NCBI GenBank assembly: GCA_001898505.1
Contig: MKTZ01000014.1
Location: 186,001 to 250,000, forward strand
Source: Sphingobacteriales bacterium 50-39
GTDB taxonomy: Bacteria; Bacteroidota; Bacteroidia; Chitinophagales; Chitinophagaceae
Direction of reading: 5' to 3'
DNA length: 64,000 nt
The stretch's first letter is position 1. The number at the start of each line of letters is the position of its first letter. The translations under genes were made by a program, and so were the position numbers. This document shows positions 16,165 to 23,454 of this stretch, piece by piece. The notes beneath the pieces are model-generated. The model was not told where the DNA came from and did no database searches. It worked only from the letters and a program-made list of their open reading frames with translations.

Positions 16165-16730
16165 TTATCACGCCTTATCCAGCAGATACCTTTCACATCA
16201 GCCTGCCAGTGCGGTAACAGTAATACCAGGATGATCTCTTCTATCAGATCGAGCGTCGTTATACCCGCCATGATGTAGAAAAGTAAATACAGCGGTGGGG
16301 ATAGGAAGAAAAGCAGCAGGAGAAAAGCTGCCTGCAGGACAGCTGCCGCCTTGGCAAGCAAGGTATGGAAGCTGCTTTGTTTGCCGTATCGGATCAGCGA
16401 GAGGGTGGTTTGTATGACGAATAGCCCGCAGAGTATCAGTAAAATAACCTTTTCACGAAGTACAAATTCCCATTTCAACACCAGCATTCCCACGATGGCC
16501 GCCAACACGGTAAGGTCGTCGCCAATGGAATCCAGCCGGGCGCCTACGATGCTGGTGATCTTGTATTTCCGGGCAATAAAACCGTCGATGGCATCGGTAA
16601 AGAAGCTGATTGCCAGCAGCCATTTGAACCATTGCAGCTCATGCCCCCACAATAAGAGCAATAACACCGGAGCTGCGGCAATACGGAAAACCGTGATGGC
16701 ATTTACGATATAGAGACCGGATTTGCTCAT
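16152..16730 (-). CDS. CDP-alcohol phosphatidyltransferase
   Basis: 192 residues, multi-pass membrane enzyme. The family signature D-x2-D-G-x2-A-R-x8-G-x3-D-x3-D is complete in DAIDGFIARKYKITSIVGAR followed by LDSIGDD. It transfers a phosphatidyl group from CDP-diacylglycerol to an alcohol such as glycerol-3-phosphate or inositol; the acceptor is not readable from sequence. It overlaps the PEBP gene by 4 bases, so it is translationally coupled as the third gene of the nitroreductase operon. With cdsA at 7934 this puts two phospholipid-synthesis steps in the same proposed regulon. Confidence 0.9.
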   Translation of the reverse strand: MSKSGLYIVNAITVFRIAAAPVLLLLLWGHELQWFKWLLAISFFTDAIDGFIARKYKITSIVGARLDSIGDDLTVLAAIVGMLVLKWEFVLREKVILLILCGLFVIQTTLSLIRYGKQSSFHTLLAKAAAVLQAAFLLLLFFLSPPLYLLFYIMAGITTLDLIEEIILVLLLPHWQADVKGICWIRRDKAPS

Positions 16731-17218
16731 TTCCTTTTATAAAGACCGGTGAGCCTTCCAAATCCCAGGATATGCCCATTCATAGCCGCCTTCAGCTCCG
16801 GCTCCCTGACATCTCTGTGGAGGTCCAGCAAGGTATCCAAGGCATATACATTGAAGACATAATGGTGTGTTCCATAAGAAGGGCAGGGACCTCTGTATCC
16901 ATGCATCCTGAAATCATTGATACCTTCCGCCTCCATTGGGCGCGCCTCTTTGATATGGGAGTTGACGGCTATATTCCAGGCGATCCAGTGGATGAAATTG
17001 CCGCCAGGGGCATCAGGATCTTCCATAGTGATGGCAAGGCTTTGGGTTCCTTTGGGGATACCGGAGATGTCCAGGGAAGGGTTGAAATTGGCGCCGTCAC
17101 ATGTATATTGGGGACCAAGGAATTCTTTGCTGTTGATCCCGGAACTGGAGACGGTCAGAGGAGCGCAGATCGCACTGATCTTTTCGATGTTGTCTTTGAT
17201 TGTCGATTTGCTACGCAT
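16727..17218 (-). CDS. YbhB/YbcL family Raf-kinase-inhibitor-like protein (PEBP)
   Basis: 163 residues of the phosphatidylethanolamine-binding-protein fold. Typical motifs are YTCDGANFNPSLDISGIPKG, SLAITMEDPDAPGG, FIHWIAWNI and GYRGPCPSYGTHHYVFNVYA. There is no signal peptide, so it is cytoplasmic like YbhB. The biochemical role in bacteria is unresolved; binding of anionic lipid or small ligands is assumed from the fold. It starts 11 bp after the nitroreductase gene ends and overlaps the next gene by 4 bases, so the three form an operon. Confidence 0.93.
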   Translation of the reverse strand: MRSKSTIKDNIEKISAICAPLTVSSSGINSKEFLGPQYTCDGANFNPSLDISGIPKGTQSLAITMEDPDAPGGNFIHWIAWNIAVNSHIKEARPMEAEGINDFRMHGYRGPCPSYGTHHYVFNVYALDTLLDLHRDVREPELKAAMNGHILGFGRLTGLYKRK

Positions 17219-17229
17219 GGGGTGATTTT

Positions 17230-17940
17230 TTAAAAGCCATTATGATGAGTGATGCTATCGACATCCCTTCTTACGCGGAGATAGGAAGTGGGAGTCACCG
17301 GATAGCCCAGCCGGAAGGCAATGGCGAGTGAAAGATGGTCAGGGATACGCAAGATCTTCTTTAACTCCGCTTCGGGGTAGCTCCCCGAAAGAGCGCTAAC
17401 CACATGAAACCCAATGCCCAGACTGGCAGCCATCAGCCACATATTTTCCATTACACAGCCCAGGCTCATGATACCCAGGAAGTCTCCATCGGAGTCGGGC
17501 GCCCGCCTTTTGGGGTCGTACAGGAGAAAGATCATGAGCGGACAGCTAAGCATTTGATGGTGCCTTTCCAGGAAGGGCTGGTCCGTCTCGTTGACATGTG
17601 AATGCTCGGCGATAAGGCCCGGATGCAGCCAGGATTTTGGGAACATGGTGCTTAGCACTCCTGTCTTTTTCCTTTTCAATTCTTCTTCCGAAAATGACAA
17701 TTGAAGATAATTCTCCTGCAAAAATGTCTCGGATATGGGGAAATGAATCTTCCTTATCTTTTCAAGGAGCTTTTTGTCGTCCACTACGACTATTTCGAAG
17801 TTCTGCATGTTGTGGGCTGTCGGCGCCCAACATCCTGCTTCCAGTATTTCCGACAAAGCCTCTTTCGGGACTGATCTGTCCGGGTCGAAAGCGCATCGTG
17901 ATGATTGACGCCCTTTGATCAATGTCAATAATTCCTGCAT
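17230..17940 (-). CDS. Nitroreductase family protein
   Basis: 236 residues with the FMN-dependent nitroreductase pattern: an N-terminal RQSSRCAFDPDRSVPKEALSE, EAGCWAPTAHNMQNFEIVVVDD, and a C-terminal LGYP. The insert at about 70-130 is larger than in short enzymes, resembling the actinobacterial Acg/nitroreductase group. The physiological substrate is unknown. It heads an operon with the PEBP and CDP-alcohol transferase genes. Its promoter has the palindrome GTGATCATAGTCAC (17997-18010), centred 53.5 bp from the -7 element TAATTTTA (17944-17951). Confidence 0.88.
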   Translation of the reverse strand: MQELLTLIKGRQSSRCAFDPDRSVPKEALSEILEAGCWAPTAHNMQNFEIVVVDDKKLLEKIRKIHFPISETFLQENYLQLSFSEEELKRKKTGVLSTMFPKSWLHPGLIAEHSHVNETDQPFLERHHQMLSCPLMIFLLYDPKRRAPDSDGDFLGIMSLGCVMENMWLMAASLGIGFHVVSALSGSYPEAELKKILRIPDHLSLAIAFRLGYPVTPTSYLRVRRDVDSITHHNGF

Positions 17941-17943
17941 GGT

Positions 17944-18010
17944 TAAAATTAATCAGGAGCATGCTGCCGATACAAGGATGCTGATCATTCCCATAGGTGA
18001 TCATAGTCAC
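17944..18010 (-). promoter_or_regulatory. Promoter of nitroreductase operon with CRP/FNR-type sites
   Basis: On the minus strand the -7 element TAATTTTA is at 17944-17951. The perfect dyad TGA-TCATAG-TCA, extended to GTGATCATAGTCAC, is at 17997-18010, 53.5 bp from the second base of the -7. A 5/6 dyad, GGA-TGCTGA-TCA, at 17976-17987 is centred 31.5 bp away. The distal site overlaps the stop codon of the DUF3943 gene. Confidence 0.72.
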
Positions 18011-19374
18011 CAGGACCCCAGGCGCCAGCGGACGGAGAGCCGGAGATATGGATAGGTCTTGTCCACCGTCTGGTAATGACTGTAATTGCCATGCAGACTG
18101 AAATAGCCCGATTCCATTACGATGAATGTATTGCCGATGGTTCGGATGCTGATCTCATTGGTCAACGCCTGTAGGAAATAGTCGGTAGCTATACCGCTCG
18201 TCGTATGCATCCAACCTCCACGGTATGTCACATTATAGTATAGTCTTCCGGCCAGGGCGACTCCCGCGGATGAACTAAAAGTTATTCCGGGGCCATAATC
18301 ATAGTCTCTTGCGCCGTACAGGTAATGGTCCGGGACAGCTGCCAGTATCACGGGGCCAACGGCTATTGCCGTATGAATGACCAGGTCGTGGCGAAGGGGA
18401 AATTCCGAAAAGAGGTTCATGCGCATGCTTTGTCCGCTGTAAAAGAAAGCAGCGTTGTTGATATACTCAAAATTGGCGGAGAGGACCGCCGCATGACGGA
18501 ATTTCCCCGAATGTATCATCCATCCCGTAACGGAACCATACACACTCACGATATTGACCTTGGAGCTGTCGTCCTGGCCGAACTCGACCGTGATATGCAG
18601 GTGGCTGAAAGGTTCGCGCAGGTATTTGTATGGATCGCCGTACAGGAGGTGGATCCTGCCGTAGACGCCGAATTTGCCGTCCCTGAATGGGTTGGTGTTA
18701 TTGACATTGTACTTTCTTAACCCACCCTGGATCTCGATGCCCAAAGGGATGGAGTCTTCGGCCGTCAGGATGGCGGGAGGTTTGCCCCATTGACCGCTGG
18801 TGAGCCTTGTGAAGCCATTAGCAGGGTTGATAAGCATTGCCAGCACCTCGTTGACCTGTCTTTTTAGTCCCCGGCTGTGGTTATTCAGCAGCCGGTCTGT
18901 CATCCGATGGGTCATCTCACCCATCACAACGCCGCCAAAGCCGGTGTTGATAAAGTCATTGGGCGCCGGAGGCTGGTTTTCAGAGAAGGTCTCCCAAATA
19001 TAGCTGCCGGCAAAGGCGGCGGGAACAGACTGCCAGAAACTATAGCCATTGCTGCGAAATGCGTTGAAAAAAATACTGCCATGGAATGGGTGCCCGATCT
19101 GGTTGGTTTGGAACCCATCGTCGTCCCATGTCCAGCTGGAAGGCCGCAGGTTATAGCCTATTGTGCTGAAAGATATGCGTGCATAATCCTTATCGGCAAT
19201 GTACCTGTCGAAGAGGAATGGAGTCGCCTCTCCCAACATCAATGTCGCGGCGGCCCGTTGAAAATGACGTGTCCGGGCGGTACTGTCATAAAGCGTCACT
19301 GTCTGCTGGCCATGTGAATACGACAGACTACAAAGGAAGAAGATAGCGAGTAAAATAACATACCTCATGCACAT
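18007..19374 (-). CDS. DUF3943 outer-membrane protein
   Basis: 455 residues (453 from the second ATG), with a signal peptide ending near SYSHGQ. The DUF3943 core contains GHPFHGSIFFNAFRSNGYSF, SYIWETFSENQPPAPNDFIN and GEMTHRMTDRLLNN. The C-terminal 200 residues alternate as beta strands and end in RLSVRWRLG, as expected of an outer-membrane barrel. The function of the family is unknown. It diverges from the second BON gene, and both share two regulatory dyads. Confidence 0.88.
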   Translation of the reverse strand: MCMRYVILLAIFFLCSLSYSHGQQTVTLYDSTARTRHFQRAAATLMLGEATPFLFDRYIADKDYARISFSTIGYNLRPSSWTWDDDGFQTNQIGHPFHGSIFFNAFRSNGYSFWQSVPAAFAGSYIWETFSENQPPAPNDFINTGFGGVVMGEMTHRMTDRLLNNHSRGLKRQVNEVLAMLINPANGFTRLTSGQWGKPPAILTAEDSIPLGIEIQGGLRKYNVNNTNPFRDGKFGVYGRIHLLYGDPYKYLREPFSHLHITVEFGQDDSSKVNIVSVYGSVTGWMIHSGKFRHAAVLSANFEYINNAAFFYSGQSMRMNLFSEFPLRHDLVIHTAIAVGPVILAAVPDHYLYGARDYDYGPGITFSSSAGVALAGRLYYNVTYRGGWMHTTSGIATDYFLQALTNEISIRTIGNTFIVMESGYFSLHGNYSHYQTVDKTYPYLRLSVRWRLGSW

Positions 19375-19385
19375 GATTGTCTATA

Positions 19386-19481
19386 CTAAGCTACACTGTG
19401 TCCTATGTGGATAGCATGATCAACCTCATCGGAAAGAGTGAGTCTCGTCCTTTTTACGGGTGACCTGTCCCTATAACTTTA
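19386..19481. promoter_or_regulatory. Divergent promoter DUF3943 / second BON gene sharing two dyads
   Basis: A perfect dyad TGA-TCAACC-TCA (19417-19428) and a 5/6 dyad TGA-GTCTCG-TCC (19439-19450) are 22 bp apart. The leftward -7 element TAGCTTAG is at 19386-19393 and the rightward TAACTTTA at 19474-19481. Relative to the leftward -7 the sites are at 30.5 and 52.5 bp; relative to the rightward -7 they are at 52.5 and 30.5 bp. The arrangement is therefore exactly symmetric. Confidence 0.83.
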
Positions 19482-19503
19482 TCGTTCATCAAAACCATAC
19501 GTT

Positions 19504-20172
19504 ATGCGCACAGATTCAGAAATACAAAAAGACATTGCCGAGCAATTGAAGTGGGAGCCATTTCTCAATCCTGCTGAGATCGGGGTTGCTGTAAAGGATG
19601 GCGTAGTGACGCTGACCGGGGAGGTCGACAGCTATAACAAAAAAATAGGGGCGGAAATGGCCGCTAAAAAGATCGCAGGGGTCAAGGCCGTGGCAGAGGA
19701 GATCCATGTGGGGCCGTCCCCATCTTATTTGCGGACCGATACCGAGCTGGCCGCAGCGGCGGCCAATGTATTGAAATGGCATACGGCCGTGGCGGAAGAT
19801 AAGATCAAAATAATGGTAGAAAAGGGTGTGATTAGCCTCAGTGGAGAGGTGGACTGGAACTTCCAGCGCCAGGCTGCTGTGGACGCAGTAAAGAACCTGG
19901 CGGGCGTCACGCGGGTCAATAATTATATCTTAGTGAAGCCAGGCGTTACCTCGAAAGATGTCCGGCAGAAGATAATTTCCGCTCTTCAACGGAATGCGAC
20001 CCTCGATGCAGACAAGATCGTAGTGGAAATGCTGGGTAACAAGGTGCTTCTGAGCGGTACCGTACGGTCACTGGCGGAAAAAGATGATGCGGAGATGGCC
20101 GCATGGGCAGCTCCGGGAGTATCGTCCGTGGAGAACAGGCTGGGCGTTGTCGAGCCGGCATATTCATTTTGA
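19504..20172 (+). CDS. BON-domain protein (three BON repeats), paralogue of the 11623 gene
   Basis: 222 residues, the same length and three-BON layout as the protein at 11623, starting MRTDSEIQKDIAEQLKWEP. There is no signal peptide. Each repeat carries the VxLxGEVDxxxxxxxA pattern of stress-induced OsmY/Kbp-type BON proteins. Retention of two intact copies under the same type of paired regulatory sites suggests dosage or slightly different ligands. It is followed by a strong stem-loop and the FIST gene. Confidence 0.9.
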   Translation: MRTDSEIQKDIAEQLKWEPFLNPAEIGVAVKDGVVTLTGEVDSYNKKIGAEMAAKKIAGVKAVAEEIHVGPSPSYLRTDTELAAAAANVLKWHTAVAEDKIKIMVEKGVISLSGEVDWNFQRQAAVDAVKNLAGVTRVNNYILVKPGVTSKDVRQKIISALQRNATLDADKIVVEMLGNKVLLSGTVRSLAEKDDAEMAAWAAPGVSSVENRLGVVEPAYSF

Positions 20173-20182
20173 AGTGCGAAAC

Positions 20183-20208
20183 CGGCGCCGGGTATTCTCC
20201 CGGCGCCG
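20183..20208 (+). other. Strong intercistronic stem-loop
   Basis: CGGCGCCGGG (20183-20192) and CCCGGCGCCG (20199-20208) form a perfect 10-bp GC-only stem with the loop TATTCT. It lies 10 bases after the BON stop and 35 bases before the FIST start. It lacks a T tract, so it may be a partial terminator or an mRNA-stabilising end that raises BON over FIST expression. Confidence 0.6.
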
Positions 20209-20243
20209 CTCATGATAAAAAACTCGAATCGAAAATTGTGACT

Positions 20244-21395
20244 ATGAGAATACAGCAATGGCATTATTTTGCTCATAAATGGAATAAAATATTTTCCCAT
20301 CCCGCTTTTGAGCCTCAAAAAGCAAAATTGGTGCTTTGTTTCGGCAATCGGAACCTTTTGCATCACAAGGCGCATTTCGACCATCTGCGCCGGCTGTTCC
20401 CGCAAGCCCACATCGTTCTTTCGTCTACTGCCGGGGAGATACTCTCCGGCGAAGTCTATGATGATAGCATCGTCGTGACAGCCATGCAATTGGAAAGAAC
20501 GCAGGTCAGGTGTGCGGCGGAGAAGATCATTCAGCACAGCTCCAGCCTGGAGACGGGCAAGGCCCTCATGAAGGCATTGTTTCGCGAGGACCTCCGGTCC
20601 GTACTGGTCTTTTCCGATGGGGTACGGGTCAATGGTACGGAACTGGTCAACGGGTTCAATGAGATCAGCCTTCAGAATATGCGAAATATTCCTGTTACGG
20701 GAGGGCTGGCCGGAGATGGGGTGATGTTCCGGCAAACGTTAACTGGTCTTGACCAGGCGCCAGAAGAAGGAATGGTGGTAGCAGTGGGTTTCTATGGCGA
20801 CCATCTCAAAATAGGGCATGGTTCATTCGGCGGATGGGAGGAGTTCGGATCGGAGATGACTATCACCCGGGCGGAACGGAATGTCCTCTATGAAATTGAC
20901 GGGCGCAATGCGCTGGAATTATATAAAGAATGCATGGGGCCTTTCAAAGATGATCTACCCGGCGCCGCCCTCCTGTTCCCGCTGTCGTTGAAGGACCGTG
21001 TGGGCTCCGGGCACGTGGTGCGGACCATCCTTGGCATCAATGAAAAGGAAAGATCAATGATTTTTGCGGGCAATATGTCGGAGGGCAGCACGGTACGGAT
21101 GATGAAAGCCGACCTGGAGAACCTGATCGCTGCCTCGTCCGCTGCCGCGGGTCATGCATTGCATGGGTTGTCGGACAACCCGCCCGGGCTGGCATTGCTG
21201 ATCAGCTGTGTAGGCCGCAAGCTGGTGCTGAAGGGCAGGACGAATGAAGAGATCCTGGCGGTGAATAGGGTCTTCGGCGGTGACGTGCCTCTTATCGGAT
21301 TTTATTCTTATGGGGAAATATCCCCTTTGTCGCCGAAGAGCCGGTGTGAGCTGCACAACCAAACCATGACCATCACTACATTTTCTGAGATATGA
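20244..21395 (+). CDS. FIST-domain sensory protein
   Basis: 383 residues from the ATG at 20244; an upstream ATG at 20103 would overlap the BON gene and lacks family similarity. FIST N domain about 25-215 (LVLCFGNRNLL, STAGEILSGEVYDDSIVVTAM, GGLAGDG) and FIST C domain about 225-365 (NALELYKECMG, LLISCVGRKLVL, GFYSYGEISP). FIST domains bind small ligands such as amino acids and usually feed signalling proteins. Here the protein stands alone, without kinase or cyclase domains. It probably shares the BON transcript, downstream of the stem-loop. Confidence 0.92.
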   Translation: MRIQQWHYFAHKWNKIFSHPAFEPQKAKLVLCFGNRNLLHHKAHFDHLRRLFPQAHIVLSSTAGEILSGEVYDDSIVVTAMQLERTQVRCAAEKIIQHSSSLETGKALMKALFREDLRSVLVFSDGVRVNGTELVNGFNEISLQNMRNIPVTGGLAGDGVMFRQTLTGLDQAPEEGMVVAVGFYGDHLKIGHGSFGGWEEFGSEMTITRAERNVLYEIDGRNALELYKECMGPFKDDLPGAALLFPLSLKDRVGSGHVVRTILGINEKERSMIFAGNMSEGSTVRMMKADLENLIAASSAAAGHALHGLSDNPPGLALLISCVGRKLVLKGRTNEEILAVNRVFGGDVPLIGFYSYGEISPLSPKSRCELHNQTMTITTFSEI

Positions 21396-21413
21396 AATTG
21401 AAAAAGCATGTGT

Positions 21414-23453
21414 TTAGTTCTTTTTTACCGGCCTCCCGGCGCCACCTGTCGGTCTTGGCGTACCACCACCCGTCGATCCTCCTCTCATTTGTTGGAAATT
21501 CTGTATCCGCATCTGCCCCCTTTCATGCATTTGTTCCTGCTTGTCGAGATGTTGGATGACTGCCGGCCTATTGGTTAAGTTTTTCCACTGATTGCCATCC
21601 CGTTGTTGCCAGTCTCCACGGCCATCCTTTTTGTAGACATTACCATTCCTGTCGGAATAGATGCGCTGGGCAGGTGGCTTGGTTAATACATCCGGACGAG
21701 GCCGGTAGAGATTATTGATGTGATTGACATTTTCCACCCGGCGTATATCCCTTTCGTAGAGTCCATGCCCCCTGTAGTGATGCCAGACATATGGCGGACG
21801 ATAGCTCCTCGGGCCCCACCAGTCACTTACCCATGATCCCCAGCCCCATCCAACACCCAGATTGAACCAGTCCAATCCGAGATCATAACCAAAACACCAG
21901 CCATACCATGGGTTGTACCACATATTGAAACCCCAGGTCCACGGCCGCGGATAGTAGAAACTGCCCCACCAGGGAGCATAATAGAAGCCGGTGCCATAGA
22001 CAATGGTAGGCCCATATATAAAGTCATTCAGGTAGCCGGGTGTATAGCCCATGTATACATAGTCGGGCATTACATCATAGATATACACATATTTGACATT
22101 ATACACCGGATAGTCCGGAGGGATCAGATCTACTTCATCCGGCCGGGCGGTGCAAGCAGCCCAGGGACCGAAAGGACTGTCCGAAACAGACCATACTCCA
22201 CCGTCTACACAATAAAAATGATTTTTGTATCGGATAACGGTGGCAGGCGTATTAATAGCATATTGCAGGTGAGTACCGTGGATGTCCACGAATTTCGGAT
22301 CACCATCATAGGTCACCTGGGCAGAGGCGGACTTTCTGTCGATACGGGCTGTCTGAGGGATCTGCGCATCCAGGACCGCTTCGCGTGCAGCGTCGGTACC
22401 GGCTACACTGGCCAACACATTGTCCTTCGGCGAGCCTTCGGGGATCCTGGCAAAATCCGCCGGCAACGCATCGGCAGGCACATATTCCCATCCTCCTGTC
22501 AGTCTGGAGGATTTGTACCAGCGACCGGCCAGAAGAACAAAAAATAATTGGGAGCCGGTGTCCACAAAAATATCATCGTTCGAATTGGAGACATATAACA
22601 GCCCAGTGCCTGCTATGGGGTCGTACAACGGATCACCGTTGGATTGTATCAATTCCGCGGGTACGGTGGATACAACGATATCGGCGATCATATTAGCTCC
22701 TTCCCGGGCGGTGTCGGTATGCGAACCGCTTGCACTGTCGGCATTATCAATGGCCGCCTGGACCTTCGAAAGGTCCGGGGGGATGGAGCCGGAATAATAG
22801 TTATAAGGCCCTGTTGGCGAAAGGGCCAAATACCAATGCTTACCGCCGTATAAATACCAGCTGTTCCCATGTTTCAAAATGGTATAGGGGGTATTTACCA
22901 CCACCTCCATCCCCAGGTCCTTATTCATTTGTATCCTGGGCTCGCCGTCGATGACCACCAGAATAGATGGTTTGGTCGCGAAAATAATTCCGGGCGGTCG
23001 GTTACTGAGACCCTGAGAGAGTTTCTTCGCCTCTGTATTCACGTCCAGGGAACTTAATAATTCATCCAAAGGTATATTGATCTCCAGCCCCGGGATGCCA
23101 GTCTCGAGGGTCGCCCTTAGCCCATTGGCGACAGCCGCGTCTGTTTGGCCCGGCAGATTTACAACAGGGACCTTCACCGTCAGCAGGCTCACCGTACGAT
23201 CATCCCTGTCCGTCTCCACTGTGGCATTAGCCTGGAAGGTGCCGAACAGCGGGTCTGTCTTTCCTTTTTCAAGCAGGGAGAAGGCGGACCGGTAGATAAG
23301 GATATTATCTCTAAAGGAATCCGGCTGGGGGTGATAAATTTTGAGAATGGCGCCGGCAGCTGTAGTCAGGGTCTGCGGCCATTCAGTCTGCGCCCTGGCA
23401 ATAAAGGATGCCAGACAACAGCACAAACAGCAGAAAAGGGGTATATGTTTCAT
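21414..23453 (-). CDS. Large secreted protein with aromatic-rich C-terminal region
   Basis: 679 residues with a signal peptide (to about residue 21, ending FIARAQ). The middle repeats short WYL/WYK-containing beta units: NSWYLYGGKHWYLALSPTGPY near 210, GRWYKSSRLTGGWEYVP near 320, and FYCVDGGVWSVSDSPFGPW near 430. Residues about 480-560 are very rich in Trp, Tyr and Gly. The tail is Gln/Arg-rich. Similar proteins have been labelled 'carbohydrate-binding family V/XII', which is weak evidence. The stop of the formate dehydrogenase gene is 1 base upstream of this start, so it is the last gene of that operon. Function unknown. Confidence 0.75.
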   Translation of the reverse strand: MKHIPLFCCLCCCLASFIARAQTEWPQTLTTAAGAILKIYHPQPDSFRDNILIYRSAFSLLEKGKTDPLFGTFQANATVETDRDDRTVSLLTVKVPVVNLPGQTDAAVANGLRATLETGIPGLEINIPLDELLSSLDVNTEAKKLSQGLSNRPPGIIFATKPSILVVIDGEPRIQMNKDLGMEVVVNTPYTILKHGNSWYLYGGKHWYLALSPTGPYNYYSGSIPPDLSKVQAAIDNADSASGSHTDTAREGANMIADIVVSTVPAELIQSNGDPLYDPIAGTGLLYVSNSNDDIFVDTGSQLFFVLLAGRWYKSSRLTGGWEYVPADALPADFARIPEGSPKDNVLASVAGTDAAREAVLDAQIPQTARIDRKSASAQVTYDGDPKFVDIHGTHLQYAINTPATVIRYKNHFYCVDGGVWSVSDSPFGPWAACTARPDEVDLIPPDYPVYNVKYVYIYDVMPDYVYMGYTPGYLNDFIYGPTIVYGTGFYYAPWWGSFYYPRPWTWGFNMWYNPWYGWCFGYDLGLDWFNLGVGWGWGSWVSDWWGPRSYRPPYVWHHYRGHGLYERDIRRVENVNHINNLYRPRPDVLTKPPAQRIYSDRNGNVYKKDGRGDWQQRDGNQWKNLTNRPAVIQHLDKQEQMHERGQMRIQNFQQMRGGSTGGGTPRPTGGAGRPVKKN

Positions 23454-23454
23454 A

